Shown here one piece after another: positions 52,925 to 60,564 of a stretch of 64,000 bases of DNA. Location: contig NZ_CP059903.1 of assembly GCF_014127485.1 (NCBI RefSeq), positions 1,054,001 to 1,118,000 of the forward strand. Reading direction: 5' to 3'. Below the pieces are notes generated by a model that saw only the letters and a list, made by a program, of their open reading frames with translations, was not told the DNA's origin and made no database searches. Numbering within the stretch: the first letter of the stretch is position 1; each line of letters opens with the position of its first letter. A program made the translations under genes and the position numbers. Source of the stretch: Nocardioides dongkuii. GTDB taxonomy: Bacteria > Actinomycetota > Actinomycetes > Propionibacteriales > Nocardioidaceae.

Positions 52925-54164
52925 GGGGGTCCTCCGTCGGGTCGGCAAGGGTCTCGGTGGTGGTGGTCGTGGCGTGCACGCGGCCGTCGGCGACCCGCAC
53001 GCTGACCGGCGCGCCCGCCGCCACGTCGGCGACGGAGGTGACGACGTGGCCGTCGGCGTCCTGCAGGACGGCGTACCCGCGCTGCAGGGTGGCGAGCGGG
53101 GAGAGGGCGCGGGCGCGGGCCCGCTGGTGGCCGACGTCGTCGGCGGCCCGGTCGAGCGCGTGGCCGAGCGTGCGGCGGGCGCGCTCGCGCAGGGCGGTGA
53201 CCTCGTCGAGCCGGGCGTCGAGCAGGGTGCGCGGGTCGGCGAGCGCCGGGCGGGAGCGGAGCGCGTCGAGGCCGGCCTGCTCGCGGTCGAGCATCGCCGC
53301 GAGGCAGGAGCGGACCCGGTCGCGGGCCCAGCTCACCCCGCGGGACTCCTCGATGACGTCGGGCACCACGAGCTTGGCCGCGTCGGTGGGGGTGCTGGCG
53401 CGGACGTCGGCGACCAGGTCGAGCAGCGGGGAGTCGGGCTCGTGGCCGATCGCGGAGACGACCGGGGTGCGCATCTTCGCGACGGCGCGGACCACCGCCT
53501 CGTCGGAGAACGGCAGCAGGTCCTCGACCGAGCCGCCGCCGCGCGCCACGACGACGACGGCCACGTCGGGATGGCGCTCGAGCCGCTCCAGCGCCTCGAT
53601 CACCTCGCTCGCCGCCCGCGGGCCCTGCATCGCGGCGTACGCCGTCTCGAAGCGGACCGCCGGCCACCGGCGCTTGGCGTTGTCGAGGACGTCGCGCTCG
53701 GCGGCGGAGCCGGGGGAGGTCACCAGGCCGACGCAGCCGGGCAGGAACGGCAGCGGGCGCTTCAGCTCGGCCGCGAACAGCCCCTCGGCGGCCAGCAGCT
53801 GGCGGCGCCGCTCGAGCCGGGCGAGCAGCTCGCCGAGCCCGACCATCCGGATCTCGCGGGCGTAGAGCGAGAGCGTGCCCCGGTTGGCGTAGTACGACGG
53901 CTTCGCGTGGACGACGACGCTCGCGCCCTCCACCAGCGGCGGGTTGAGGCCGTCGAACATGGTGCGCGAGCAGGTCACGGTGACCGAGATGTCGGCGACC
54001 GTGTCGCGGAGCGTGAGGAAGACGGTGCCGACCCCGGGACGGCGGTTGAGCTGGGCGACCTGGCCCTCGACCCACACCGCGCCCAGCCGCTCTACCCAGC
54101 CCGCGATCGCGTTGGCGATCTGCCGGACGGGCGCCGGTGCCTGCGGCGAGGTCTCCAGGGCCAT
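52917..54164 (-). CDS. xseA: exodeoxyribonuclease VII large subunit
   Basis: A 415-residue XseA. The N-terminal OB-fold (about 15-110; [12 protein letters not shown]) binds single-stranded DNA; the catalytic region has [32 protein letters not shown] and [28 protein letters not shown]. It degrades single-stranded DNA in both directions during repair. ATG at 54164, supported by TAGGGT seven bases upstream. Confidence 0.94.
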   Translation of the reverse strand: MALETSPQAPAPVRQIANAIAGWVERLGAVWVEGQVAQLNRRPGVGTVFLTLRDTVADISVTVTCSRTMFDGLNPPLVEGASVVVHAKPSYYANRGTLSLYAREIRMVGLGELLARLERRRQLLAAEGLFAAELKRPLPFLPGCVGLVTSPGSAAERDVLDNAKRRWPAVRFETAYAAMQGPRAASEVIEALERLERHPDVAVVVVARGGGSVEDLLPFSDEAVVRAVAKMRTPVVSAIGHEPDSPLLDLVADVRASTPTDAAKLVVPDVIEESRGVSWARDRVRSCLAAMLDREQAGLDALRSRPALADPRTLLDARLDEVTALRERARRTLGHALDRAADDVGHQRARARALSPLATLQRGYAVLQDADGHVVTSVADVAAGAPVSVRVADGRVHATTTTTETLADPTEDPHG

Positions 54165-54171
54165 GGCGCAG

Positions 54172-54177
54172 ACCCTA
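54172..54177 (-). promoter_or_regulatory. -10 element, leaderless xseA-xseB
   Basis: TAGGGT on the minus strand, 7 bases before the ATG at 54164. Confidence 0.5.
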
Positions 54178-54218
54178 GGTCAGCGCGCCGACGAATCGGC
54201 CCCCGCCCGTGGTCCTCC

Positions 54219-54224
54219 TAGACT
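54219..54224 (+). promoter_or_regulatory. -10 element, leaderless ispH
   Basis: TAGACT, 6 bases before the ATG at 54231. Confidence 0.6.
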
Positions 54225-54230
54225 GGCGGC

Positions 54231-55256
54231 ATGACGACCGACCTCCCGAACAGCCCCGTCGGCGTGGGCATGCCGGCGGTCCTCTCGCCGGACGAGGCCG
54301 AGAAGGCGGTGCTGCTCGCGGCGCCGCGCGGCTACTGCGCCGGGGTGGACCGGGCCGTGGTCACCGTCGAGCAGGCGCTGGACCTGTACGGCGCGCCCGT
54401 CTACGTCCGCAAGCAGATCGTGCACAACAAGCACGTCGTCGCCGACCTCGAGGCCCGTGGCGCGGTCTTCGTCGAGGAGCTCGACGAGGTCCCGACCGGC
54501 CGCACCGTGGTGTTCTCCGCCCACGGCGTCTCGCCCGAGGTGCACCGCCAGGCCGCCGAGCGCGACCTGAAGACGATCGACGCGACCTGCCCGCTGGTGA
54601 CCAAGGTGCACCACGAGGCGAAGCGGTTCGCCGCCGACGACTACGACATCCTGCTCATCGGCCACGAGGGGCACGAGGAGGTCGAGGGCACCGCGGGCGA
54701 GGCGCCCGAGCACATCCAGCTCGTGCAGAGCCCGGCCGACGTGCCCGGCATCGTGGTCCGCGACCCCTCCCGGGTGGCCTGGCTCTCCCAGACCACGCTC
54801 TCGGTCGACGAGACGCTGGAGACGGTGGCCGCGATCCGCGAGCGGTTCCCCCAGCTGCTCGACCCGCCCAGCGACGACATCTGCTACGCCACCCAGAACC
54901 GCCAGCTCGCGGTCAAGGAGATCTCGCCCGGTACCGACCTGGTGATCGTGGTCGGCTCCGGGAACTCCTCCAACTCCGTGCGCCTCGTCGAGGTCGCCCT
55001 CGAGGCCGGCGCCAAGGCGTCGTACCGCGTCGACGACGCCAGCGAGATCGACGAGGCCTGGCTCGAGGGCGTCCGCACCGTCAGCGTGACCTCCGGTGCG
55101 AGCGTGCCCGAGGCGCTGGTCGACGGCGTGCTCGCGTTCCTGGCGGAGCGGGGCTACCCCGACGCCCAGGCCGTGCACAGCGCGGAGGAGTCGCTGATCT
55201 TCTCCCTGCCCAAGGAGCTGCGCCGCGACCTCAAGGCCGCGGCCGCGGCCCGCTGA
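54231..55256 (+). CDS. ispH: 4-hydroxy-3-methylbut-2-enyl diphosphate reductase
   Basis: A 341-residue IspH (LytB), last enzyme of the MEP isoprenoid pathway, yielding IPP and DMAPP. The three cluster cysteines are visible: GYCAGVD (Cys36), [11 protein letters not shown] (about 121) and ICYATQNRQ (about 218). TTLSVDET and SSNSVRL segments are also conserved. It feeds the Z-prenyl synthase at 30 kb. The Sua5/YciO gene follows after 10 bases. Confidence 0.95.
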   Translation: MTTDLPNSPVGVGMPAVLSPDEAEKAVLLAAPRGYCAGVDRAVVTVEQALDLYGAPVYVRKQIVHNKHVVADLEARGAVFVEELDEVPTGRTVVFSAHGVSPEVHRQAAERDLKTIDATCPLVTKVHHEAKRFAADDYDILLIGHEGHEEVEGTAGEAPEHIQLVQSPADVPGIVVRDPSRVAWLSQTTLSVDETLETVAAIRERFPQLLDPPSDDICYATQNRQLAVKEISPGTDLVIVVGSGNSSNSVRLVEVALEAGAKASYRVDDASEIDEAWLEGVRTVSVTSGASVPEALVDGVLAFLAERGYPDAQAVHSAEESLIFSLPKELRRDLKAAAAAR

Positions 55257-55260
55257 GGAG
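55255..55260 (+). promoter_or_regulatory. ribosome-binding site before an AUC start
   Basis: GAGGAG, overlapping the ispH stop codon and ending six bases before the ATC at 55267. It supports initiation there despite the absence of an ATG, GTG or TTG. Confidence 0.6.
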
Positions 55261-55266
55261 CGCACC

Positions 55267-55890
55267 ATCGCCAGGTACGTCGACCTCCACCCCGACAACC
55301 CGCAGCCGCGGCTGCTGGCGCAGGTCGTCGAGGCGCTGCGCGACGACGCGCTGATCGCCTACCCGACCGACTCCGGCTACGCCCTGGGCTCGCGGGTCGG
55401 CAACCGCGACGGGCGCGACCGGATCCTGCGGATCCGCGGCCTCGACGAGCGCCACCACTTCACGCTGGTCTGCAAGGACTTCTCCCAGCTCGGCCAGCTC
55501 GTGCACGTCGACAACGCGGCGTTCCGGGCGATCCGGGCCGCGACCCCCGGCCCCTACACGTTCATCCTGCCGGGCACCCCGGAGGTGCCGCGCCGGCTGC
55601 TGCACCCGAAGAAGAAGACGGTGGGGGTGCGCATCCCCGACCACACGGTGGTCCAGGCGCTCCTCGACCTGCTGGGGGAGCCGCTGCTGAGCAGCACGCT
55701 GATCCTGCCGGGCGAGACCGAGCCGAGGACGTCGGGCTGGGACGTCAAGGAGGAGCTCGACCACCAGGTCGACCTGGTGCTGGAGGCGGGGGACACCCCG
55801 GCCGAGCCGACCACCGTCGTGGACTGGTCCGAGGGCGCCCCCGTGGTCACCCGCGTGGGCGCAGGGGACCCGGGGCGGTTCGAGGCCTGA
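55267..55890 (+). CDS. Sua5/YciO/YrdC family protein with apparent AUC start
   Basis: A 207-residue YciO-type member of the threonylcarbamoyl-AMP synthase superfamily (tRNA t6A pathway), cytosolic. Codons from 55267 read I-A-R-Y-V-D-L-H-P-D-N-P-Q-P-R, the expected N-terminus (usually M-x-R/Q-F/Y) of this family, and YPTDSGYALG, RIRGLDERHHFTLVCKD and PYTFILPGT follow. No ATG, GTG or TTG occurs in frame before 55501, and starting there would delete the first third of the fold. So initiation at ATC (behind GAGGAG) or a point mutation/sequence error of ATG is required. Confidence 0.75.
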   Translation: MARYVDLHPDNPQPRLLAQVVEALRDDALIAYPTDSGYALGSRVGNRDGRDRILRIRGLDERHHFTLVCKDFSQLGQLVHVDNAAFRAIRAATPGPYTFILPGTPEVPRRLLHPKKKTVGVRIPDHTVVQALLDLLGEPLLSSTLILPGETEPRTSGWDVKEELDHQVDLVLEAGDTPAEPTTVVDWSEGAPVVTRVGAGDPGRFEA

Positions 55891-56305
55891 GCGGCGCGGC
55901 CGCGTCGGGCTGGGCCAGCACCCGCTGCCGGACGGCGAGGCAGCCCAGGCACAGCGCGTAGCCGAGGACCAGCGCCACCGAGTGCCTGGAGAGCCCGGAG
56001 ACCACGGCCTGGACCAGCCCGTCCTCGGGGTGGCCGACGACGTCCGGCCGGGTCGCGCCGAGGAGCACGAACACCGCGACCATCACCAGCGGCGGCAGCA
56101 CCCCCACGGTGAAGAAGTCGCCCGGCCGCACGGCCAGCGCCAGGCCGACCGAGAGCGCGACGAAGGCGATGTCGAAGAGCAGGCTCACCCGCCCGGTGAG
56201 CGCCACGTCGACGACCACGACGGTGAGGGCGACCGCCAGCCCGAGCGCGACGACCTGTGGGCCGGGTTCGCGCCCCTCCTCCCAGAGGGTCCTGGACTCG
56301 CTCAC
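55847..56305 (-). CDS. DUF6542-type membrane protein
   Basis: A 152-residue protein with four hydrophobic helices (about 18-120) and a Pro/Arg-rich tail. Placed between ispH/Sua5 and rmuC as in related actinobacteria (Rv1111c in mycobacteria, from memory); assignment to DUF6542 is by layout and position. GTG start at 56305. Its last 44 bases overlap the convergent Sua5/YciO gene. Confidence 0.65.
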   Translation of the reverse strand: MSESRTLWEEGREPGPQVVALGLAVALTVVVVDVALTGRVSLLFDIAFVALSVGLALAVRPGDFFTVGVLPPLVMVAVFVLLGATRPDVVGHPEDGLVQAVVSGLSRHSVALVLGYALCLGCLAVRQRVLAQPDAAAPLRPRTAPGPLRPRG

Positions 56306-56325
56306 GGGTGCCTCCTCCACGGGGC

Positions 56326-57375
56326 CTACAGCGCCACGGTATGACCGGCGTCGGGCTCGTCGGGTGCGGCGCGCCGGTCGACGGCCCGCAGCTCGACGGC
56401 CCGCGGGGTCGGCAGCTCGTCGTCGGTCACGCCCAGGTCGCTGAACCGCCGGGCGGCCACGAGCACCCGCGACTCCAGGGAGCCGACCGCGGAGTTGTAG
56501 TGGCCGACGGCGGCGTTCAGCGACCGGCCGACCAGGTCGAGGTGGCCCCCGAGCGTGCCGAGCCGCCCGTGCAGGTCGCGGCCCAGCCGCTGGATCTCGC
56601 GCGCCTGGTCGGCGAGCGTCTCGTGGGACCACCCGTGGGCGACGGTGCGGAGCAGCGCGATCAGCGTCGTCGGCGTCGCCAGCACGACCTGGCGCGACGC
56701 GGCGTGCTCGATGAGCGAGCCGTCGGTCTCCAGCGCCGCGGCGAGGAACGACTCGGCCGGGACGAAGAGCACCACGAACTCCGGCGTCTCGGGCACGGCC
56801 CGCCAGTAGGCCTTGCCGCCCAGCGCGTCGATGTGGGTGCGGAGCTGCCGCGCGTGCCGCGCGAGGTGGGCCGGGCGCTCGTCGTCGTCGGCGCCGGTGG
56901 CGTCGAGGTAGGCGTCGAGGGGGACCTTGGCGTCCACGATGACGCAGCGGCCGCCGACGAGGTGGACGACCAGGTCGGGCCGCAGCGCGCCGTCCTCGAG
57001 CCGGACCTGCTCGGAGAAGTCGCACCGCTCGACCAGCCCCGCGAGCTCCACGGCCCGCCGCAGGTGCATCTCGCCCCAGCGGCCGCGCACCTGTGGCTTG
57101 CGCAGCGCGGTCGAGAGCGTCTGGGTCTCTCGGCGGAGGTCGTCGACCTGCTGGTGGAGCCGGCCGGTCCAGCCCTCGCGCTGCAGGTCGAGGTGGTGGA
57201 GCTGGTCGCTGAGTCGGTCCAGGCCCTGCATCACCTCGGCCTGCTCGACCATGCCTTGGCCGATCGCCTGGACGTGACCGGGGCGGGACCGGGTCCACAG
57301 GGCGCCGACGACCGCGCCCAGGGCCAGCCCGAGGACCAGGCCGAGGACCAGCGCGAGGAAGGTGACCGTCTCCAT
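56326..57375 (-). CDS. rmuC: DNA recombination protein RmuC
   Basis: A 349-residue RmuC. N-terminal membrane anchor (about 4-24), a coiled coil (about 30-85), then the nuclease-fold core: RGRWGEMHLRRAVELAGL (about 91), RPDLVVHLVGGRCVIVDAKVPLDAY (about 126-150) with the PD-(D/E)XK-like DAK, and VVLFVPAESFLAAAL. It limits inversions at repeats. The ATG is at 57375. The open frame continues upstream, antisense to xth, and was trimmed. Confidence 0.9.
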   Translation of the reverse strand: METVTFLALVLGLVLGLALGAVVGALWTRSRPGHVQAIGQGMVEQAEVMQGLDRLSDQLHHLDLQREGWTGRLHQQVDDLRRETQTLSTALRKPQVRGRWGEMHLRRAVELAGLVERCDFSEQVRLEDGALRPDLVVHLVGGRCVIVDAKVPLDAYLDATGADDDERPAHLARHARQLRTHIDALGGKAYWRAVPETPEFVVLFVPAESFLAAALETDGSLIEHAASRQVVLATPTTLIALLRTVAHGWSHETLADQAREIQRLGRDLHGRLGTLGGHLDLVGRSLNAAVGHYNSAVGSLESRVLVAARRFSDLGVTDDELPTPRAVELRAVDRRAAPDEPDAGHTVAL

Positions 57376-57419
57376 GCGGTCAGCATGACGGCGACCACCG
57401 ACAGTCCGCGGGGACGCGC

Positions 57420-58196
57420 TCAGTCGAGGTCGACGATCACCGGGGCGTGGTCGGAGGCCCCGGTGCCGGCGCGCTCCTCGCGGTCGATGAACGCGTGCGT
57501 CACCCGGGCGGCCAGCGACGGCGAGCCGAGGACGAAGTCGATGCGCAGCCCGCGGTTGCGCTCGAACCGCTGCCGGTAGTAGTCCCAGTAGGTGTAGACC
57601 TCCGGGCCCGGCGTGTGCGGCCGCACCACCTCGACGTACCCGTCGTCGAGGAAGCGCTGGAACGCCGCGCGCTCCGGCGGGGTCACGTGGGTGCTCGTGG
57701 CGAACTGCTTGATGTCGAAAACGTCCTCGTCGAGCGGCGCGATGTTCCAGTCCCCGACGAGCGCGGTGTCGGTGTCGGTCCAGGCGAGCGCGGCCTCGCG
57801 CAGCCGGGCGAGCCAGTCGAGCTTGTAGGCGTAGTGCGGGTCGCCGGGCTTGCGGCCGTTGGGCACGTACAGGCTCCAGACGCGGACGCCGCCGCACGTC
57901 GCGCCGATCGCCCGCGCCTCGGCGGCCGGCGGGTCGCCCCACTCCGGCATCCCCTCGAACCCCACCTGGACGTCCTCGAGGCCGACCCGGCTGATCAGCG
58001 CGACGCCGTTCCACTGGCTGGTGCCGGCGGCCGCGACGTCGTACCCCATCGACTGCAGACCCATGAGCGGCAGCTGCTCCACGCGGGCCTTGGTCTCCTG
58101 CAGTGCGAGGACGTCGACCTGGTGGCGGTCGAGGAACGCCTCGACGCGGCCGATCCGTGAGCGGAGGGAGTTGACGTTCCAGGTGGCGATGCGCAC
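57420..58196 (-). CDS. xth: exodeoxyribonuclease III
   Basis: A 258-residue endonuclease/exonuclease/phosphatase-fold enzyme for base-excision repair (AP endonuclease). Motifs: MRIATWNVNSLRSRI, LALQETK (metal Glu), GDWNIAP, RIDFVLGSP and the final GASDHAPVIVDLD with catalytic Asp-His. GTG start, supported by TAGGGT six bases upstream. Its promoter nearly abuts that of the divergent next gene. Confidence 0.93.
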   Translation of the reverse strand: MRIATWNVNSLRSRIGRVEAFLDRHQVDVLALQETKARVEQLPLMGLQSMGYDVAAAGTSQWNGVALISRVGLEDVQVGFEGMPEWGDPPAAEARAIGATCGGVRVWSLYVPNGRKPGDPHYAYKLDWLARLREAALAWTDTDTALVGDWNIAPLDEDVFDIKQFATSTHVTPPERAAFQRFLDDGYVEVVRPHTPGPEVYTYWDYYRQRFERNRGLRIDFVLGSPSLAARVTHAFIDREERAGTGASDHAPVIVDLD

Positions 58197-58202
58197 CGGT
58201 TC

Positions 58203-58208
58203 ACCCTA
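58203..58208 (-). promoter_or_regulatory. -10 element, leaderless xth
   Basis: TAGGGT on the minus strand, 6 bases before the GTG at 58196. Confidence 0.55.
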
Positions 58209-58217
58209 GTCAGGCCC

Positions 58218-58223
58218 TAGGGT
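58218..58223 (+). promoter_or_regulatory. -10 element, leaderless pcs-like gene
   Basis: TAGGGT, 8 bases before the ATG at 58232. Only nine bases separate it from the divergent xth -10. Confidence 0.5.
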
Positions 58224-58231
58224 TGCGCCAC

Positions 58232-58942
58232 ATGGAGAGGTTCGCCGCGTGGTCGGTGCATGCGTACACCGCCGTCGGCTCGGTCCTGGCGTTGTTGATG
58301 GTGCACTTCTCGTACGAGCACGACGTGGAGCTCGTCCTGTGGCTCTTCCTCGTCGCGATGGTCGTCGACGGCACCGACGGCTTCCTTGCCCGGCACTTCC
58401 GGGTCAAGGACGTCGTGCCCGGGATGGACGGGGCGCTGCTCGACAACATCGTCGACTACCTGACCTACGCCTTCGCCCCGATGGTGCTGCTGTGGGCCAA
58501 CGGCTACCTGCCCGGGGGCGCGGCCGGCGGCGTCGTCGCGTCCATCCCGCTCCTGGCGTCCTGCTACCAGTTCTGCCGCAGCGACGCGAAGACCGACGAC
58601 CACTTCTTCCTGGGCTTCCCGAGCTACTGGAACGTCGTCGCGTTCTACGTGATCGTCTTCGAGGTCGACACCACCCTCACGGTCGCGCTGCTGCTGGTCT
58701 TCGCGGTGCTCGTCTTCGTGCCGGTGAAGTACGTCTACCCCTCGCGGACAGCGGACCTCTGGTACCTCAACATGACCGCGGCGACCGTGTGGCTGGTGGC
58801 GTTCGGCGTGATCACCGCCCTGCTGCCCGACCCGCCGACCTGGCTCGTGGTGCTGTCGCTGGCCTACGTCGTCTACTACGTCGTGGTGAGCCTCTGGCTC
58901 ACGTTCCGGGCGCGGCCGGCGCGGACGATGCAGCCGGCCTGA
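58232..58942 (+). CDS. phosphatidylcholine-synthase-like CDP-alcohol phosphatidyltransferase
   Basis: A 236-residue membrane enzyme with about eight hydrophobic segments. The CDP-alcohol motif is DGTDGFLARHFRVKDVVPGMDGALLDNIVDY (about 47-77), in the arrangement typical of Pcs-type enzymes, which join CDP-diacylglycerol and choline; SDAKTDDHFFLGFPSYWNVVAFY is also Pcs-like. Other head groups are possible. Its 3' end overlaps the convergent aminotransferase-class V gene by 44 bases. Confidence 0.8.
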   Translation: MERFAAWSVHAYTAVGSVLALLMVHFSYEHDVELVLWLFLVAMVVDGTDGFLARHFRVKDVVPGMDGALLDNIVDYLTYAFAPMVLLWANGYLPGGAAGGVVASIPLLASCYQFCRSDAKTDDHFFLGFPSYWNVVAFYVIVFEVDTTLTVALLLVFAVLVFVPVKYVYPSRTADLWYLNMTAATVWLVAFGVITALLPDPPTWLVVLSLAYVVYYVVVSLWLTFRARPARTMQPA

Positions 58943-60212
58943 GCGAGGCCAGCCCGTCGAGCAGCCGGTCGACGTCCTCCTCGGAGGTGTACGCCGCCAG
59001 CCCGACCCGCACGCCGCCGGCGTCGCCCAGCCCGGCGTGCCGCGACGCCTCCAGCGCGTAGAAGCTCCCCGACGGCGCGTTCACGTCCAGCGTCGCCAGG
59101 TGCTCGTGCACCGCCCGCGGCGCGTGCCCGGCGACGGTGAGCAGCACGGTCGGCGTACGGCGTCCCACCCACGCCGAGTCGGCGCTTGTGTCCGGGTTTT
59201 CCCCAGGACCGGCTGTGGAGAAGGCGGACACAAGCGCCGACTCGGCGACTGCGGGGGCGGGGTGGCCGTGGACGGTGACGCCGTCGAGCGCGGCGAGGTC
59301 GGCGAGGAGGCGGGTGAGGAGCTGGTGCTCGCGCCGCTCGACGGCGGCCATCGAGGCGCGCACCCGGTCGCGGCGCCCGCCCGTGCCGGGCTCGATCGCG
59401 GCGATGAAGTCGACGGCGGCGGTCACGCCCGCGAGCAGCTCGTACGGCAGCGTGCCCAGCTCGAAGCGCTCCGGCACGGCGTCGGTCGACGGCAGCAGCT
59501 TGTCGGGGTGGAGCGTCTCGAGCAGGGCCGGGCTGGCGACCAGGGCGCCGAGGTGCGGGCCGAAGAACTTGTACGGCGAGCAGACCAGGACGTCGGCGCC
59601 GAGCGCGGCCAGGTCGACCGGCGCGTGCGGGGCGAGGTGCACGGCGTCCACGTGGACCAGGGCGCCGACCTCGTGCGCGGCAGCGGCGATCCTGGCGACG
59701 TCCGGGCGGGTGCCGAACAGGTTGGACGCCGCCGTCACCGCCACCAGCCGGGTGCGGTCGGAGAGCACGGTCGCGACGTCGTCGAACTCGGCGGTCACCG
59801 GGTCGAACCCGAGCCATCGCACGGTCGCCCCGGCGCGCTCGGCGGCGAGCACCCACGGGCGGATGTTCGCGTCGTGGTCGAGCCGGGTCACGACGACCTC
59901 GTCGCCGGGACCCCAGCCGCTGCTCAGGGTCCGCGCGAGGTCGAGGGTCAGCTGGGTCATCGAGCGGCCGAAGACCACGCCGCGGGGGTCGCCCCCGACC
60001 AGGTCGGCGACGGCCTGCCGGGCGGCCACGGTGACGGCCTCGGTACGGCGCTCGGTGGCGGTCGCCGTACCCCGCTGGCACAGGCCGGAGGTCATCGCCG
60101 CCGCGACCGCCTCCGCGACGACGGCCGGCACCTGCGAGCCGCCAGGCCCGTCGAAGTACGCCGTACCGCGGGCGAGCGAGGGGAAGGCCGAGCGGAGCTG
60201 TGCGTGATCCAT
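58899..60212 (-). CDS. cysteine-desulfurase-like PLP enzyme interrupted in frame by a palindromic repeat
   Basis: A 437-residue class V aminotransferase-fold protein of the cysteine-desulfurase-like group: PLP lysine in SPYKFFGPH (about 215), VHVDAVHLAPH, TAASNLFGTRPD. A stretch of about 26 residues (322-347), holding ESALVS and PDTSADSA, is encoded by the palindrome at 59172-59247, just before the conserved RTPTVLLTVAGH strand. It keeps the frame and makes the protein longer than usual for the group (about 400, from memory). The GTRRVGL-like C-terminus is intact, so activity may survive if the insert lies in a surface loop. Confidence 0.83.
   Translation of the reverse strand: MDHAQLRSAFPSLARGTAYFDGPGGSQVPAVVAEAVAAAMTSGLCQRGTATATERRTEAVTVAARQAVADLVGGDPRGVVFGRSMTQLTLDLARTLSSGWGPGDEVVVTRLDHDANIRPWVLAAERAGATVRWLGFDPVTAEFDDVATVLSDRTRLVAVTAASNLFGTRPDVARIAAAAHEVGALVHVDAVHLAPHAPVDLAALGADVLVCSPYKFFGPHLGALVASPALLETLHPDKLLPSTDAVPERFELGTLPYELLAGVTAAVDFIAAIEPGTGGRRDRVRASMAAVERREHQLLTRLLADLAALDGVTVHGHPAPAVAESALVSAFSTAGPGENPDTSADSAWVGRRTPTVLLTVAGHAPRAVHEHLATLDVNAPSGSFYALEASRHAGLGDAGGVRVGLAAYTSEEDVDRLLDGLASLRPAASSAPAAPGT
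59172..59247. repeat. palindromic repeat inside a coding sequence
   Basis: Left arm 59172-59194 and right arm 59225-59247 are perfectly complementary (23 bp) around a 30-base loop. The arms are the same sequence as those at 20047-20102. It is translated on the minus strand without a stop codon. Confidence 0.92.
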
Positions 60213-60326
60213 GCCGCGATGCTGCCACCGTCCCTCGCGCGACGCTCATGCGACGCGGGGCCGCGGGCACCGGTCCGGTGGGCCGCAGGAGGGTCCTGCG
60301 GCCGCTCGATCGACGAGGAGGTCGAC

Positions 60327-60509
60327 ATGGGTGCCATCAGCCAGATCATGAGCAAGGTGACCGGGAGCGGCGGGGCCGCCGGACGGCGCGGCAGGACGGC
60401 CGGCGGCGGTCGCGGGGGCCGTGGGACGCGCTCGGGGCGGGCCGGTCGCGGCGCCAAGGACGAGGCGGTCAGCCGCGGCGTACGCGGCCTGCTGCGCCGC
60501 GCCCGCTGA
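60327..60509 (+). CDS. small basic Gly/Arg-rich protein
   Basis: A 60-residue protein with a short helix (GAISQIMSKVTG) and a long Gly/Arg/Ala-rich stretch. GAGGAGG lies five bases before the ATG, which supports real translation. Composition suggests nucleic-acid binding or disorder. No family recognised. It precedes ychF by 55 bases. Confidence 0.6.
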   Translation: MGAISQIMSKVTGSGGAAGRRGRTAGGGRGGRGTRSGRAGRGAKDEAVSRGVRGLLRRAR

Positions 60510-60550
60510 CGCAGCGTCCGCGTGATTGGGTCGCGGGCGGCAGGTCTCCG

Positions 60551-60556
60551 TAGACT
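60551..60556 (+). promoter_or_regulatory. -10 element, leaderless ychF
   Basis: TAGACT, 8 bases before the GTG at 60565. Confidence 0.5.
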
Positions 60557-60564
60557 CGCCGCCC

